From NCBI RefSeq assembly GCF_002968835.1, contig NZ_PKQK01000006.1, positions 62,001-126,000 on the forward strand: 64,000 nt of DNA. Direction: 5' to 3'. Origin of the DNA: Paenibacillus sp. PCH8. GTDB taxonomy: Bacteria; Bacillota; Bacilli; Paenibacillales; Paenibacillaceae. Below, piece after piece: positions 61,297 to 64,000 of the stretch (the stretch's first letter is position 1; each line of letters opens with the position of its first letter). The notes beneath the pieces were generated by a model. It was not told where the DNA came from and did no database searches. It saw only the letters and a list, made by a program, of their open reading frames with translations. The position numbers and the translations under genes were made by a program.

Positions 61297-61640
61297 AATG
61301 AATCGAAACGAAGAACATCAATGAGAAGAACATCAATGATCGGGAGAGTAGCCAGATCCATACATGACAGCGAGCCGGGGCAGGTGGAAGCCGGTATGAC
61401 ATGACCTGAGTGAACCGCACCCGTGAGATGGTTGTCCGAAAAGATGTGCGCATCCCGATTGTGGATGTAAGATCTGTCTGAGGATAATCCGGCTGCGACC
61501 GTTATACGCATCGAGCGGAGCAGATTCCCATTGGCATGCATGTTAGTTAGTGTACACCACAAGCATCTGTTCACCTAGAGTGGTACCGCGGGAACTGTGA
61601 ATTCAGCTCTCGTCTCTTATATAGAGACGAGAGCTTTTTT
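61297..61640 (+). promoter_or_regulatory. T-box riboswitch of argS (tRNA-Arg sensing)
   Basis: The leader has a stem I region with 'GCGAGCCGGGG' and 'GGTGGAAGCCGG', a candidate arginine specifier CGC at 61416-61418 in the context GAACcgcACC, and the T-box proper AGAGTGGTACCGCG at 61577-61590. It ends in a terminator with a perfect 12-bp stem AGCTCTCGTCTC (61605-61616) / 61624-61635 and a T run. Uncharged tRNA-Arg would favour antitermination and argS expression. A 15-bp tandem duplication lies near the 5' end (61310-61339). Confidence 0.92.
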
Positions 61641-61685
61641 GTATTTATTTTCTGCCAGAATGAACGATGATAAGGAGTGTTCGAC

Positions 61686-63415
61686 ATGTTGATGAAGCAG
61701 GCTGCGGCCTATATTATCCCTTTAACCGGATTGGATGAAAAAGAGGTTCTGAGATTACTGGAAGTTCCACCACAGGCGGAGATGGGAGATGTAGCATTCC
61801 CCTGTTTTGCATTGGCCAAATCCTTGAAGAAAGCACCTGCCGTAATTGCGACGGATGTCGCAGCTGAGTTACAGAACGCAGGAGTTGAAGCTGCTTCCGC
61901 TGGGCCTTATGTCAATATCCGTTTCAATCGGGAAGAGTTGGCACCAAAACTGCTTAAAGAACTGGGAGATGCAGCGTTCGGTAAGCTTCAGCTTGGTCTC
62001 GGTTCGCGTGTCGTGATTGATATGTCTTCCCCTAACATCGCCAAACCCTTCGGAATTGGACATTTGCGTTCGACTGTGATCGGTGCAGCACTGTATCGGT
62101 TATATAACGAAGCCGGTTATACGTCCGAAAGTGTGAATCATCTGGGGACTGGGGAACCCAGTTCGGCAAGCAGATCGCAGCCTACAAACGGTGGGGAAAC
62201 GATGAAGCGTTGCAGGCAGATCCCATCCGTACTTCTCTGGAACTATATGTGCGCTTCCACGATGAGGCGGAGAGTGATCCTTCGCTGGAGATCGAGGCAC
62301 GTGACTGGTTCCGCAAGCTGGAGCAAGGGGATGAAGAAGCACACCGGTTATGGGCGTTCTTCGTGGAAGTGAGCATGAAGGAATTCAACCGGATGTATGA
62401 ACGATTGAATGTTCAGTTCGACCACACGCTGGGGGAGAGCTTCTACAATGACAAGATGGGCGCGGTGGTTGAAGAGCTCAAGGCTAAGGGATTACTCGAA
62501 GAGAGTGATGGTGCACTCATGGTACGTCTGGAAGAAGAGAACATGCCCCCATGTCTGATTATCAAACAGGACGGAACAACGATTTACCCCACGCGGGATT
62601 TGGCTACAGCGGTCTACCGTCATGAGGTGATGAAGGCAGATCGATTGTTATACGTGGTCGGAGGAGAACAGAAGCTTCATTTCCGTCAGGTATTTGCGGT
62701 TCTGTCCCGGATGGGATATGAGTGGTCTGCGAATTGTGAGCATATTCCGTTTGGGTTAATGCGTTTTGAAGGAAGGAAAATGTCAACACGCCGTGGTAAA
62801 GTTGTCTTTTTGCAGGAAGTACTGGATGAAGCGGTTGCCCGTGCATTGCAGATAATACAGCAGAAAAACCCGAGCTTGGAGAACCCCGAGAAAGTGGCCG
62901 AGGCTGTTGGTGTAGGCGCCATTGTCTTCGGTGACCTGCGCAATAATCGGTTGAATGATGTGGATTTCTCCCTGGAGGATGCGGTGAGCTTTGAAGGAGA
63001 GACTGGCCCATATGTGCAATATACGCATGCCCGAATTCGAAGTGTACTTGCCAAGGCCGAAGAGGCAATACGTATGGAAAATGTAAATCATCTGGTTACT
63101 TCTGGCCTTGCGGATGGTAAGAGTGATTCAGTGAGCATTCCATTTAGTATCGGAGATGCCTCATGGGCATTGCTGAAAATTCTCGGAGATTATCCCGAGG
63201 TTCTGGAAAAAGCAATTCAACGCAATGAGCCTTCGGTCATTGCCAAATATACGATTGATGTCGCCCAAGCGTTCAACCGCTTCTATCACGCCGAGCGAAT
63301 TGCCGATGCAACCTCTGATGCAAGGTCCTTCCGGGTGGCATTAGCCGAACGGACTGCTGAGCGTCTATCCTACAGTTTATACTTGCTTGGTATTCAGGCT
63401 CCGGAACGGATGTAA
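61686..63415 (+). pseudogene. argS: Arginyl-tRNA synthetase, frameshifted (probable base-call error)
   Basis: Charges tRNA-Arg. The N-terminal domain ('EMGDVAFPCFALAKSLKKAP') and class I motif 'FGIGHLRST' are followed by 'ESVNHLG', after which the frame is lost. The next frame continues through 'RFHDEAESDPSLEIEARDWF', 'RDLATAVYRHEVMKADRLLYV', the KMSKS-like 'RKMSTRRGKVV' and the anticodon domain to 'QAPERM'. Adding one G to the run at 62144-62147 restores 'HLGDWGTQFGKQIAAYKRW' and a full protein of about 576 residues. As ArgS is normally essential, the break is most likely an artefact. AAGGAG fits ATG 61686. Confidence 0.93.
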
Positions 63416-63548
63416 TACCAGTGAACTGGAGAAGGTATCTGCGAAGTTAGAAGCTGCGTTTCCCGATAACTTGAATGTTGCTCTCCGTTTGGTTACGATA
63501 GAGGAACATCGAATGCACAACATTGTACGGTTGAAGGGGCGCTCGCAT

Positions 63549-64000
63549 ATGCAAAATACAAACATCCAGAATGGTGACATGCTGGACAGCGAACACTCCA
63601 GGGAATTGTTTGCCTATTACGGATTGGCCGTGTACTACGGGCAGGCGCTCGAACAGCAGCTGGTCAATCTGATTTTATTAATGAAATTGTCTCAGGGAAA
63701 GGCAGTGTCCGAAGAAGATCTGGAAGATCTGTACGAACGAAAGATGAGCAGTTCACTTGGGCAACTCATTCATGAGGTCCGCCATCATTTTACGTTCTCC
63801 GAAGAAGAGACCCGCCAATTAAATGAATTGTGGCAGCAACGTAACCGCATCGTACATCACTACTTCAAGGAACGAATCCATGAAACATTCAGTCCGGAAG
63901 GACGATCACGCATGATCAAGGAACTGGAGGATTTCAAAAACCGTGCGCAGGAGCTGGAGATCCGTCTTCAGCAATATACGGGTGCCTGGATTGCAGAGCT
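63549..64000 (+). CDS. Hypothetical helical protein (cut by window end)
   Basis: An open frame runs to the window edge. AAGGGG at 63533-63538 fits ATG 63549, giving 'MQNTNIQNGDMLDSEHSREL' and then helical segments ('YYGLAVYYGQALEQQLVNL', 'QRNRIVHHYFKERI'). The frame is open upstream to before 63420 with other possible starts (ATG 63513, TTG 63471). The HxxY/RNxxxH-like 'RNRIVHHYF' recalls HEPN-type helical domains, but that is only a resemblance. No family was recognised with confidence. Confidence 0.6.
   Translation, partial: MQNTNIQNGDMLDSEHSRELFAYYGLAVYYGQALEQQLVNLILLMKLSQGKAVSEEDLEDLYERKMSSSLGQLIHEVRHHFTFSEEETRQLNELWQQRNRIVHHYFKERIHETFSPEGRSRMIKELEDFKNRAQELEIRLQQYTGAWIAE

Noticed and set aside
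62144..62154. Programmed frameshift in argS
   Set aside because: No heptameric slippery site with downstream structure or special spacing; the same kind of G/C-run loss occurs in unrelated genes.
1..64000. CRISPR arrays, tRNA/rRNA genes, prophage or IS elements
   Set aside because: No regularly spaced repeats, no transposase, integrase or phage genes, and no cloverleaf or rRNA sequence recognised on reading.

Overview
The window reads as a chromosomal segment of a spore-forming Gram-positive bacterium of the Paenibacillus type. The evidence is the Gram-positive replicase PolC, strong AGGAGG ribosome binding sites, many TTG starts, sporulation genes (dipicolinate synthase, spoIIIE, spoVS, sleB-like) and gene order close to the dxr-to-ricA stretch of Bacillus, with Paenibacillus-like differences such as an archaeal-type ProS. 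Nearly every gene is on the + strand; only moaB (about 59 kb) is on the - strand. No rRNA, tRNA, CRISPR array, prophage or insertion sequence was recognised.

1-21.9 kb: end of dxr, rseP, proS, polC; then the translation/transcription operon rimP-nusA-rnpM-ylxQ-infB-rbfA-nrnA-truB-ribF, followed by rpsO, pnp, a YlxY-type deacetylase, an M16 peptidase and dut. 22-33.3 kb: dpaA-dpaB behind a sigma-K-like promoter, a decayed asd remnant, dapG, dapA, an RNase J gene with a long structured leader, tepA, ylzJ (frameshifted), spoIIIE and a SleB-like hydrolase. 33.4-43.8 kb: ymfF-ymfH-ymfI (EF-P modification), DUF3243, DUF3388, rodZ, a 54-residue membrane protein, yajQ, pgsA, cinA and recA with an SOS box. 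43.9-52.3 kb: recX, rny, ymdB, spoVS (sigma-H-like promoter), a frameshifted dipeptidase, pduL, miaB, a palindromic intergenic element and ricA. 52.5-64 kb is the accessory end: thioesterase, an NAD-salvage cluster (NrtR-like Nudix, pncA, pncB), a membrane protein, a YhdH/AcuI-type reductase, a lipoprotein, moaB, a His-rich CobW GTPase, a Cys-rich four-helix protein, a T-box leader with argS, and the start of an unknown gene.

Two observations stand out. First, the gap between dpaB and dapG, where Bacillus carries asd, holds a recognisable but frameshifted and internally deleted asd remnant. Second, five genes (ylzJ, the dipeptidase, the Nudix gene, moaB, argS) are each broken by loss of one base in a short G or C run. 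Because argS is normally essential, this looks more like a base-calling or assembly artefact than real decay. No wholly new system was found; the best candidates for undescribed function are the structured leaders (rnj, pncB, yajQ-pgsA, rny), the palindromic element after miaB and the small protein next to rodZ.
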